Shown here piece by piece: positions 5,776 to 11,301 of a DNA stretch of 11,301 nucleotides. The position numbers and the translations under genes were made by a program. The first letter of the stretch is position 1. Each line of letters opens with the position of its first letter. The stretch comes from Actinomycetes bacterium. GTDB taxonomy: Bacteria; Actinomycetota; Acidimicrobiia; Acidimicrobiales; Palsa-688. A model generated the notes under the pieces. That model did no database searches. It saw only the letters and a program-made list of their open reading frames with translations, and was not told the origin of the DNA. The stretch lies in contig JAKBBA010000099.1 of assembly GCA_021808665.1 (NCBI GenBank), positions 1-11,301 on the forward strand, in the 5' to 3' direction.

Positions 5776-6831
5776 ATGTCGAAAGGCAAGGTTAGGCGAC
5801 CTTTGACTCTTAGAAGTCCCGACGCGGACCCGCCGAGCCTCCTCGGCGCCGCGCTCGACGGTGTCGCCCAGGCGGTCGTCATCTGCGACCCGGCCGGGGG
5901 AGTCGTCTTCGAGAACGCCGCAGCCCGAAGGATACTGTCTTCGCGGCCTTCTGACGCCCTGCTCGCGCAGGCCGTCGATGATCTGGTGGTCTGCGCCTTG
6001 GCGGGAAGCACCTCCGAGAGACGCGTCGAGCTGCTCTCGCCGGCGCGCCGTACCTTGGAGGTCAGGGCCTTCCCCGTAGCGTCCCCGCCGTTGGGCGCGG
6101 TGGCCGTGATCGACGACATCTCCGATCGGATACGCCTTGAAGCCGTGAGGCGCGACTTCGTCGCGAACGTCAGCCACGAGCTCAAGACGCCTACCGGTGC
6201 GCTCGCTTTGCTCGCCGAGACGATCGAAGGCGAGACCGATCCCGAGGTTGCGCGCCGCCTTGTCGTACGGCTCGGCGCCGAGGCCGAAAGGCTGAGCCGC
6301 ACCATCGACGACCTGCTCGACCTCTCACGTATCGAAGCCAACGAAAGCCCTGCTGTCGACGAAGTGGACTTGTCGGAGCTGCTCGTCGCCGCCGTCACAC
6401 CTCACAGGGAGGTCGCCCAAAGCATGGGGGTGCAGCTAGCAGCTCCCGTAGTCACCGACGCGAGCGTCGTGGTGGGCAACCGCCGCGATCTACTGTCGGC
6501 GGTCTCCAACCTCGTCGAGAACGCGGTGAAGTACTCGGAACCGGGCGGAGAGGTCGCCGTCGAGACGGCCAGGACGCAGCGGGGAATCGAGATCAATGTC
6601 TCCGATCACGGTATCGGTATCCCGGCCAGGGATCTGAGCCGGATATTCGAGCGTTTCTACCGGGTCGACCGCGCGAGGTCGCGCACCACCGGCGGCACCG
6701 GTCTGGGCCTCTCAATCGTTCGTCATGTGGCCACGAACCACGGCGGAAGGGTAAAGGTCAGGTCGGTCGAAGGCGAGGGATCCACTTTCTCTTTGATCCT
6801 GCCGGATTCGCGTGTCGGGAGCGACACTTGA
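5776..6831 (+). CDS. Sensor histidine kinase, SenX3-like, no membrane segment
   Basis: A 351-residue kinase that should autophosphorylate on histidine and pass phosphate to the regulator encoded next. Domains: a PAS-like sensor (about 22-115, with A-V-V-I-C-D-P-A-G-G-V-V-F-E-N-A-A-A), HisKA dimerisation (about 124-190) with His134 in N-V-S-H-E-L-K-T-P, and HATPase_c (about 235-343) with N-box Asn245/Asn249, D277-x-G-x-G, F-E-R-F (291-294) and G-G-T-G-L-G-L-S-I-V (306-315). The H-box, with T-G-A-L-A-L-L-A-E, and the FERF/SR-T-T-G-G-T-G block closely resemble mycobacterial SenX3. Unlike SenX3, no hydrophobic membrane helix is present from ATG 5776; the GTG at 5704 would overlap the ATPase and adds only a marginal hydrophobic stretch. 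The stop overlaps the regulator start. Confidence 0.9.
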   Translation: MSKGKVRRPLTLRSPDADPPSLLGAALDGVAQAVVICDPAGGVVFENAAARRILSSRPSDALLAQAVDDLVVCALAGSTSERRVELLSPARRTLEVRAFPVASPPLGAVAVIDDISDRIRLEAVRRDFVANVSHELKTPTGALALLAETIEGETDPEVARRLVVRLGAEAERLSRTIDDLLDLSRIEANESPAVDEVDLSELLVAAVTPHREVAQSMGVQLAAPVVTDASVVVGNRRDLLSAVSNLVENAVKYSEPGGEVAVETARTQRGIEINVSDHGIGIPARDLSRIFERFYRVDRARSRTTGGTGLGLSIVRHVATNHGGRVKVRSVEGEGSTFSLILPDSRVGSDT

Positions 6832-7646
6832 CGTCCCCGCCTGTCTCGGTGCTCGTGATCGAAGACGAGGAGTCCTTCATCCAGGCCCTGTCGGTCGGCC
6901 TCGGCCGGGAGGGTTTCGAGGTGGTCGTAGCCAGAGACGGGGCGGAGGGCCTCGAAATGTTCGAGGCCGCTAATCCGGACATCGTCCTTTTGGACCTGTG
7001 GTTGCCGAGGCGATCCGGCCTGGACGTTTGCAGGCAGATCCGCGAGCGCAGCCGTGTACCTATCATCATGGTCACCGCCAAGAGCAGCGAGACCGACACT
7101 GTCGTCGGCCTCGAAGTAGGCGCCGACGACTATGTCACCAAACCGTTCCGCCTGAGCGAACTGGTCGCGCGGATGAGAGCTGTGCTGCGCCGTTCGGCGA
7201 GAGCCGACGACCTTACAGCCGCCGACGAGCGGATCGTCATAGACAACTTGGAGCTGGACCGCAGCCGTCACGAAGTTTACCTCGACGGAGCGAAAATACT
7301 CCTGCCGCTAAAGGAGTTCGAACTCCTCGAGAACCTCATGTCGAATGCGGGGCGCGTCGTCACAAGGGATTCGCTTATCGACAAGGTGTGGGGTAGAGAC
7401 TACGTCGGGGACACCAAGACCCTCGACGTGCACGTCAAAAGACTGAGGGCGAAAGTTGAGTCGGATCCTTCGCGACCGGCCAAGATTTTGACGGTCCGTG
7501 GTGTCGGCTACAAGTTCGAACCCACCGGCACAGCTAAGCGTTCCACCACCACCACCACCACCACCGCAAACTCCACCGCCACCAACTCCGCCGGAGCCGA
7601 GCAGCCCCGAAGTGACGGTCCAGCGTCGACGAGGATGACCGGCTGA
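6828..7646 (+). CDS. OmpR/RegX3-like response regulator with Thr-rich tail
   Basis: A 272-residue DNA-binding response regulator, partner of the preceding kinase. The receiver (6-122) has acidic E12/D13, phosphoacceptor Asp56 in L-L-D-L-W-L-P, Thr83 and Lys105 (T-K-P-F). The winged-helix output (about 135-231) has L-P-L-K-E-F-E-L-L-E, the recognition region G-D-T-K-T-L-D-V-H-V-K-R-L-R and the terminal V-R-G-V-G-Y-K-F. These blocks are near-identical to the phosphate-responsive regulator RegX3, which normally ends at this point. Here about 40 extra residues follow, with a run of seven Thr (240-246) and a Thr/Ser/Ala-rich end, probably disordered. The start is TTG at 6828 within the kinase stop (TTGA), giving M-T-S-P-P-V-S-V-L-V-I-E-D-E; coupling replaces a ribosome binding site. 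Confidence 0.92.
   Translation: MTSPPVSVLVIEDEESFIQALSVGLGREGFEVVVARDGAEGLEMFEAANPDIVLLDLWLPRRSGLDVCRQIRERSRVPIIMVTAKSSETDTVVGLEVGADDYVTKPFRLSELVARMRAVLRRSARADDLTAADERIVIDNLELDRSRHEVYLDGAKILLPLKEFELLENLMSNAGRVVTRDSLIDKVWGRDYVGDTKTLDVHVKRLRAKVESDPSRPAKILTVRGVGYKFEPTGTAKRSTTTTTTTANSTATNSAGAEQPRSDGPASTRMTG
7545..7565 (+). repeat. (ACC)7 trinucleotide repeat coding for seven Thr
   Basis: Seven perfect ACC codons in the C-terminal tail of the RegX3-like regulator, preceded by TCC and followed by further ACC-containing codons. Length change by slippage would keep the frame and alter only tail length. Confidence 0.9.
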
Positions 7647-9073
7647 TGCGCGCCCGCCGGATCCGCCGTCCCGAGACCGTCGACTCAGGGGGCCTCCAGG
7701 CCTCGGGGGTTTCTGAGGCCTCGGGGGTTTCTGAGGCCTCGGGGGTTTCTGAGGCCACGGAGGCCATGGCTTTCGACGGCCTCCATGACCCGCTCACTGG
7801 TTTGGTGAACCGAAAGGGGTTCGCAACTTGGCTTGGACCGCTCCTAGCTTCGGCGAGCTCCGAAGCACCGGTGGCGGTAGTTGTCGTCGACGTGGACGGC
7901 TTCAAGGACGTCAACGCAGTGTTAGGTGAGGCGACGGGCGATGCGCTTCTTGTCGAGGTGGCAAGACGTATCGAGGGGTTCAGCGCCCATGGGAGCTGCG
8001 CAGCACGCCTCGGTGATGACGAGTTCGCCGTCGCTGTGCAGGGCTCCGCCGGCTCATGGAGTGTGGCGGAAGTAGCACAACGCCTGGTGTCGGCGATCGA
8101 GAATCCGTTGTCCATTGACGGCCTTCCGCTGCGCCTAGCGGTGACGGCAGGACTCAGCGAAGCCCCTCTCGACGGAAACGTCGCATCGGACCTGGTCGGC
8201 AAAGCCGAGATCGCGAGGGGACACGCCCGCATGTCGAGGCAGCGGGTCGTCGCTTTTGCTCAATCGCTGGGCTGGGAGTCCAAAGCACGCCTCGAGATGA
8301 CACGAAGGCTTGAGGAGGCGATAGACGGCGACCGCCTTGAAGTGTGGTACCAGCCCGTCGCGCGCACCGGCGACGGAACAGTGACCGGCGTCGAGGCCCT
8401 AGCCAGGTGGTCGGGGATGGGACGGGGGTACATATCTCCGAGCGAGTTCATCCCGATCGCCGAACAGTCAGGAACGATCGGACGCTTGACATGGTGGGTG
8501 ATCGAACGCGCGCTGAGCGACGCCGAGAACTTGAGGGCGCAAGGATTCGACCTCACGGTCGCCGTCAATATCTCGCCGGAAATCCTGCATATTCCCGACT
8601 TCTTGCAGCGCGTCGGCACCGCACTCGGACGCTGCTGCGTGCCGCCCGACAAACTGCTCCTCGAGGTGACGGAATCTGCGTTCATCTCCGAGACCCCGTT
8701 CGCCTTCGAGGCGCTCAGCGCACTCACTCGGCTGGGGATTCGCTTGGCAATCGACGACTTCGGAACCGGCTACTCGTCGCTTGCTCGGCTGCGCGATCTG
8801 CCGGTCGACACTATCAAGGTGGACCGTTCATTCGTATCGGCAATGAGCTTCGACTCCACCGACGCAGCGATCGTCAAGGCGATACTGGAGCTCGCCCGAA
8901 GCATGGGCCACAGCGTCGTAGCAGAAGGCGTCGAGGATCGCGACACGTGGGACACGCTTAGAAACCTGGGTTGTGACCTGATGCAAGGCTTCGTGCTCGC
9001 ACCGGCGATGCCGTTGGGAACAGTCGAGGACTGGCTAGGCATTCACGCGGCGGGCACCCACAGCCTGCTTTGA
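7646..9073 (+). CDS. GGDEF-EAL protein, likely c-di-GMP phosphodiesterase
   Basis: A 475-residue composite protein acting on the second messenger c-di-GMP. After a basic start and a tandem ASGVSE repeat (19-36) comes a GGDEF domain (about 42-205) with D-P-L-T-G-L-V-N-R, the metal-binding V-D-V-D-G-F-K and the site G-D-D-E-F (123-127), where the second Gly is Asp; no RxxD inhibitory site precedes it. The EAL domain (about 215-465) keeps E250-A-L, Asn308, Glu340, D370-D-F-G-T-G, Lys391 with Asp393, Glu427 and Gln447, the set needed for metal-dependent hydrolysis. I infer an active phosphodiesterase with a GGDEF half that is inactive or only binds GTP. No sensor domain or membrane helix is seen. 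ATG 7646 shares its A with the regulator stop (TGATG). Confidence 0.92.
   Translation: MRARRIRRPETVDSGGLQASGVSEASGVSEASGVSEATEAMAFDGLHDPLTGLVNRKGFATWLGPLLASASSEAPVAVVVVDVDGFKDVNAVLGEATGDALLVEVARRIEGFSAHGSCAARLGDDEFAVAVQGSAGSWSVAEVAQRLVSAIENPLSIDGLPLRLAVTAGLSEAPLDGNVASDLVGKAEIARGHARMSRQRVVAFAQSLGWESKARLEMTRRLEEAIDGDRLEVWYQPVARTGDGTVTGVEALARWSGMGRGYISPSEFIPIAEQSGTIGRLTWWVIERALSDAENLRAQGFDLTVAVNISPEILHIPDFLQRVGTALGRCCVPPDKLLLEVTESAFISETPFAFEALSALTRLGIRLAIDDFGTGYSSLARLRDLPVDTIKVDRSFVSAMSFDSTDAAIVKAILELARSMGHSVVAEGVEDRDTWDTLRNLGCDLMQGFVLAPAMPLGTVEDWLGIHAAGTHSLL
7700..7753 (+). repeat. Three perfect 18-bp tandem repeats, hexapeptide ASGVSE
   Basis: The unit GCCTCGGGGGTTTCTGAG occurs three times without a mismatch (7700-7717, 7718-7735, 7736-7753). 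It is in frame and codes for ASGVSE repeated three times in the linker before the GGDEF domain. Complete DNA identity, including synonymous positions, points to recent duplication or slippage, so copy number may vary among strains. Confidence 0.95.
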
Positions 9074-10170
9074 TGTCGGGAGGCCAACGTGGCCAGCCCG
9101 GCCGACCTAGCCTGCGTAGGCTGCGTCGCCTGCGTCGGGTCATCGCGCTGACTTGCGACGAGGCGAGCGCAGTCATGTGGGCGTTCGAGGCGGGTGTCGA
9201 TACGTTGCTCATCGAACCTGGCGTCGTGCCCGTGCTCGCTGTCAGTGTGAGCGCGAGCGACATCGGTCGGCTTCGAAGGCCGCCCGTGCACTTGCCTGCG
9301 GTGGTCGTCCTCGTCGCCCGAGACGACGGCGTGTCGGGCGCCGACACGCCTGGAGATGTCGCGCTCACAGACCTAGCGTCGCCGGCGGAGCGGCCGTGGG
9401 TGGCTGTGCGCGACTGTGACGCGGCGCTCGACACCCTGGCGGCTAGCGTCGCTAGCTCACCGGTTGCGGCGTTGACGCTAGTGCAGCTTCTCCGGGCCGG
9501 GGCCGGCCTCTCATTGGAGCAGGGCCTGCTCGCCGAGTCCCTGGCGTACTCGACGCTTCAGTCCGGAGCCGACTTCGCCGCGTGGACGGCTCGGCGTCGG
9601 TCACCAGCCTCGCAGACGACCGAGCAGGGCGGCGACCCTCTCCTTGTCAGCCGTCACGGCGACTTGATGCGGATAGCGCTCAATCGCCCGCGTGTCCACA
9701 ACGCGTACAACACTTCGATGCGAGACGCTCTCGCGGAGGCATTGTCGGTGGCACTCCTGGACACCGACGTCGAGGTCCTTCTCGAAGGTACGGGGCCGTC
9801 GTTTTGCAGCGGGGGGGACCTCACTCAGTTCAACACCTTCGGTGACCCGGCTTTTGCGAACCTCGTGCGGATCGAACGAAACCCCGGACGTCTCCTCGGG
9901 ATGCTTTCCTCGCGCGTCACGGCGGTCGTCCATGGCTACTGCGCAGGGTCGGGCATCGAGTTGGCGGCGTTCGCTTCGAAGGTCCTGGCCAGAGGAGAGG
10001 TGACGATATGGCTCCCGGAGGTCGCCATGGGCCTCGTGCCCGGCGCGGGGGGTACCGTGAGCGTCCCTCGACGGATCGGTGCGGGCCGGACTGCATGGCT
10101 TGCGTTGAGCGGTTCGCGCATAGACACTGCAACCGCGATTTCGTGGGGGCTGCTCGACGGCTGGCTATAG
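9073..10170 (+). CDS. Enoyl-CoA hydratase/isomerase family protein with N-terminal extension
   Basis: A 365-residue protein whose C-terminal half is a crotonase fold, which usually hydrates 2-enoyl-CoA thioesters in the cytoplasm. From about 188 the fold is clear: L-N-R-P-x-V-H-N-A (oxyanion/CoA region), F-C-S-G-G-D-L (244-250), H-G-Y-C-A-G-S-G-I-E-L-A (288-298) and L-P-E-V-A-M-G-L-V-P-G-A-G-G-T. Glu296 and Glu316 match the two catalytic glutamates of rat mitochondrial enoyl-CoA hydratase, so hydratase chemistry is plausible. It ends at W-G-L-L-D-G-W-L, lacking the usual C-terminal helices. Residues 1-187 are an extension of unknown role, starting basic (L-R-R repeats) and ending L-A-E-S-L-A-Y-S-T-L-Q-S-G; I recall similar extensions in actinobacterial homologues. 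ATG 9073 overlaps the GGDEF-EAL stop by one base; TTG 9070 is an alternative. Confidence 0.87.
   Translation: MSGGQRGQPGRPSLRRLRRLRRVIALTCDEASAVMWAFEAGVDTLLIEPGVVPVLAVSVSASDIGRLRRPPVHLPAVVVLVARDDGVSGADTPGDVALTDLASPAERPWVAVRDCDAALDTLAASVASSPVAALTLVQLLRAGAGLSLEQGLLAESLAYSTLQSGADFAAWTARRRSPASQTTEQGGDPLLVSRHGDLMRIALNRPRVHNAYNTSMRDALAEALSVALLDTDVEVLLEGTGPSFCSGGDLTQFNTFGDPAFANLVRIERNPGRLLGMLSSRVTAVVHGYCAGSGIELAAFASKVLARGEVTIWLPEVAMGLVPGAGGTVSVPRRIGAGRTAWLALSGSRIDTATAISWGLLDGWL
9112..9138 (+). repeat. Three near-identical 9-bp repeats coding for Leu-Arg-Arg
   Basis: CTGCGTAGG, CTGCGTCGC and CTGCGTCGG follow one another in frame near the start of the crotonase-family gene, giving (LRR)3. The copies differ at one to two positions each. 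Confidence 0.7.
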
Positions 10171-10227
10171 GGAATCTGAGGCTTGCCGAGACGACAGTGT
10201 CGGGTGCAACTAAGGAAAGCCGGATCC

Positions 10228-10257
10228 TTGACACCCGGTGAGAATTTCAGATATCAT
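10228..10257 (+). promoter_or_regulatory. Near-consensus sigma-A-type promoter
   Basis: TTGACA (10228-10233) is a perfect -35. An 18-nt spacer later, TATCAT (10252-10257) matches the -10 consensus at five of six positions. Transcription would begin near 10264 and run into the RraA-family gene with a leader of about 190 nt. It is the best-matching promoter in the window. Confidence 0.7.
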
Positions 10258-10310
10258 ATACTGAGTACGGAGACCCAAACCCCATAGTTTCGAAAAACAC
10301 GATTCCAAAA

Positions 10311-10343
10311 TGGCCGTTGCCTTCCTGGAAAGGCATTCGGCCA
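10311..10343 (+). promoter_or_regulatory. Leader hairpin upstream of the RraA-family gene
   Basis: TGGCCG (10311-10316) pairs with CGGCCA (10338-10343), and inside it GCCTT (10319-10323) pairs with AAGGC (10330-10334) around a 6-nt loop. A 2/3-nt internal loop separates the stems. A second, smaller hairpin may form at 10356-10374 (TCCG with CGGA, enclosing a G-run and C-run). No known riboswitch class is recognised; the function, if any, is open. Confidence 0.45.
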
Positions 10344-10434
10344 ACCAAGCCAGCGTCCGTCGGGGACCCCCGGATGATCGGGTAACACCTGCTGAACACC
10401 GCGAACAAGAAAAGCCGACTCCCAGTTATGCCAC

Positions 10435-10440
10435 AGGAGG
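10435..10440 (+). promoter_or_regulatory. Ribosome binding site of the RraA-family gene
   Basis: AGGAGG lies 12 nt before GTG at 10453, slightly longer spacing than ideal. No other start in that frame is better placed, so it supports GTG 10453. Confidence 0.65.
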
Positions 10441-10452
10441 ATTCACCGACCC

Positions 10453-11181
10453 GTGCAGCATCATGCGCTCAATCCAGACACGACAAAGCTGCTGAGTTCC
10501 GTCAGCGTCGCAACGCTATCGACTCGACTATTCGCGCGAGGGCTCCGCAACACGTTCCTTCACGGCCTGTCTCCACTGAGCACTCACGCATCGAACCTTG
10601 TGGGGGAGGCGTTTACACTTCGTTATATCCCGGCTCGAGAGGACATCGACGTCCTCGCCGCCTTCGCTGACTATGACCATCCTCAGCGCGCTGCGGTCGA
10701 ACAGGCTCCCCCGGGATCGGTCTTGGTGATGGACTGCCGGGGAATGGACCGCTCTGCGGCTAGTGGTGAGATTCTGATGACGCGACTGCAGCGACGCGGC
10801 GTCGTAGGGATGGTGAGTGATGGATCAGTGAGGGACGCTGGTCCGATCTCACAAATGGGCTTCCCTGTCTACGCCAAAAGCCGGTCGGCGATGATCAACC
10901 TGTCGCTTCACCATGCCGTCGACTTCAACATCCCAATTGGCTGCGCCGGAGTGCCGGTCTACCCAGGGGACATTCTGGTCGGCGACATGGATGGTGTCGT
11001 GTGCATTCCGCGTAAGTTCGCAGACGACGTCGCTGCCGAGGCGTTCGAGATGGAGCAGGTCGAGGATTTTATATTGGAGAGGGTACGAGGGGGCGCGCCG
11101 CTGCGAGGCAACTATCCACCTGACGAGTCCACGATGCAGCTTTACAATGAGTCGCATGCCCCCGCGGCTAGCACGCACTGA
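10453..11181 (+). CDS. RraA family protein (HMG/CHA aldolase-like fold)
   Basis: A 242-residue protein of the RraA/HMG-aldolase fold. The branch begins with S-S-V-S-V-A-T-L-S-T-R-L-F-A-R-G-L-R-N and G-E-A-F-T-L-R-Y-I-P-A-R-E-D-I-D-V-L; I recall this pattern from proteins labelled 'ribonuclease activity regulator RraA' in proteobacteria and actinobacteria. The likely active site includes G-E-I-L at 105-108 and D123-G-S-V-R127-D128; the Arg-Asp pair belongs to the metal/pyruvate site of 4-hydroxy-4-methyl-2-oxoglutarate and 4-carboxy-4-hydroxy-2-oxoadipate aldolases. F-P-V-Y-A-K and V-P-V-Y-P-G-D-I-L-V-G-D-x-D-G-V are also family blocks. A role as a small keto-acid aldolase or decarboxylase in catabolism is more likely than RNase E control, but the substrate is unknown. 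GTG start with AGGAGG upstream. Its stop overlaps the RidA-family start. Confidence 0.87.
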   Translation: MQHHALNPDTTKLLSSVSVATLSTRLFARGLRNTFLHGLSPLSTHASNLVGEAFTLRYIPAREDIDVLAAFADYDHPQRAAVEQAPPGSVLVMDCRGMDRSAASGEILMTRLQRRGVVGMVSDGSVRDAGPISQMGFPVYAKSRSAMINLSLHHAVDFNIPIGCAGVPVYPGDILVGDMDGVVCIPRKFADDVAAEAFEMEQVEDFILERVRGGAPLRGNYPPDESTMQLYNESHAPAASTH

Positions 11182-11301
11182 TGTTTGTGGCGTCACACCC
11201 CGACAACTGGACTTCTGGGCGGCCGTACAGCCCAGCTGTCGTAGTAGGCAGGACTGTGTACGTGTCTGGTCATGTTCCTGTGGACAGGGATGGACGCACT
11301 G
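11181..11301 (+). CDS. RidA (YjgF/YER057c/UK114) family protein, partial
   Basis: The first 40 codons of a gene cut by the window end. ATG 11181 shares its A with the RraA-family stop (TGATG), implying coupled translation. The protein begins M-F-V-A-S-H-P-D-N-W and continues P-Y-S-P-A-V-V-V-G-R-T-V-Y-V-S-G-H-V-P-V-D, which is the well-known RidA N-terminus ('YSPAV-x-x-G-x-x-V-Y-V-S-G'). RidA enzymes hydrolyse reactive enamine/imine intermediates, for example 2-aminoacrylate; the catalytic Arg lies further along and is not in view, so the subgroup is undetermined. No separate ribosome binding site is seen. Confidence 0.82.
   Translation, partial: MFVASHPDNWTSGRPYSPAVVVGRTVYVSGHVPVDRDGRT

Larger units (their letters stand above)
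10171..10452 (+). other. 282-bp non-coding gap: promoter and structured leader
   Basis: This is the longest gap in the window. It separates the two-component operon from the RraA/RidA genes. No gene is supported here. It is noticeably richer in A+T around 10240-10310 than the flanking genes and holds the promoter, hairpins and ribosome binding site listed separately. No clear terminator for the upstream operon is seen. Confidence 0.6.

Noticed and set aside
5715..6398. The ATPase frame stays open upstream for 228 more codons, antisense to the histidine kinase.
   Set aside because: The extra residues are Ser/Arg/Thr-rich with no family match, while the kinase on the other strand has every catalytic motif. 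It is a frame shadow in GC-rich DNA.
7700..7753. Tandem repeat considered as a CRISPR fragment.
   Set aside because: The copies are directly adjacent with no spacers and lie in frame inside a coding region.
7534..8232. A 232-codon minus-strand open frame with a Trp run and repeated S-E-T-P-E-A.
   Set aside because: It is the reverse reading of the ACC and 18-bp repeats and of the GGDEF domain. Low complexity explains its length.
10310..10495. A 61-codon frame in the leader of the RraA-family gene, considered as a leader peptide.
   Set aside because: There is no ribosome binding site, no regulatory codon run and no amino-acid pattern; it overlaps the next gene out of frame.

Overview
The window reads as a high-G+C actinobacterial chromosome, most like a free-living lineage outside the well-studied genera (an Acidimicrobiia-type bacterium would fit, but this is inference). 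The evidence is a PimB'-type mannosyltransferase beside a SRPBCC protein, a SenX3/RegX3-like two-component pair, a stand-alone Lrp/AsnC ligand-binding domain, frequent GTG/TTG starts and very tight gene packing. No rRNA, tRNA, CRISPR array, transposase or phage gene was found.

Layout. 1-168: non-coding, with a perfect 22-bp inverted repeat (83-141). 169-462 (-): Lrp/AsnC-type RAM-domain protein. 544-747 (+): small Cys-rich conserved protein. 874-2022 (+): GT4 glycosyltransferase (PimB'-like). 2102-2572 (+): SRPBCC protein. Convergent to these, on the minus strand: an ABC exporter (ATPase 5714-4776, permease 4776-3892) followed by a serine-type D-Ala-D-Ala carboxypeptidase (3774-2605, probably starting further upstream at a non-standard codon). 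Divergent from the exporter, on the plus strand: a four-gene translationally coupled operon of a soluble PAS histidine kinase (5776-6831), an OmpR/RegX3-type regulator (6828-7646), a GGDEF-EAL protein (7646-9073) and an enoyl-CoA hydratase with a long N-terminal extension (9073-10170). After a 282-bp gap with a near-consensus promoter and a structured leader comes a second module: a RraA/HMG-aldolase-fold protein (10453-11181) coupled to a RidA-family gene that runs off the window (11181-end).

How the parts may work together. The left part is envelope-related (phosphatidylinositol mannoside-type glycolipid synthesis, peptidoglycan trimming, export). The central divergent pair looks like a regulatory hub: a cytosolic-type SenX3-like kinase and RegX3-like regulator are translated together with an intact c-di-GMP phosphodiesterase domain (its GGDEF half is degenerate) and a crotonase, and share a 61-bp promoter region with the ABC exporter. 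The right part looks like the start of a small-molecule catabolic operon (aldolase/decarboxylase fold plus imine deaminase).

Unusual points. (1) Three consecutive genes (regulator, GGDEF-EAL, crotonase) each carry a short in-frame tandem repeat near a gene junction. (2) The carboxypeptidase has no ATG/GTG/TTG in front of its obvious membrane/signal segment. (3) The GGDEF site reads GDDEF. (4) The AT-rich palindrome at the left edge is perfect over 22 bp.
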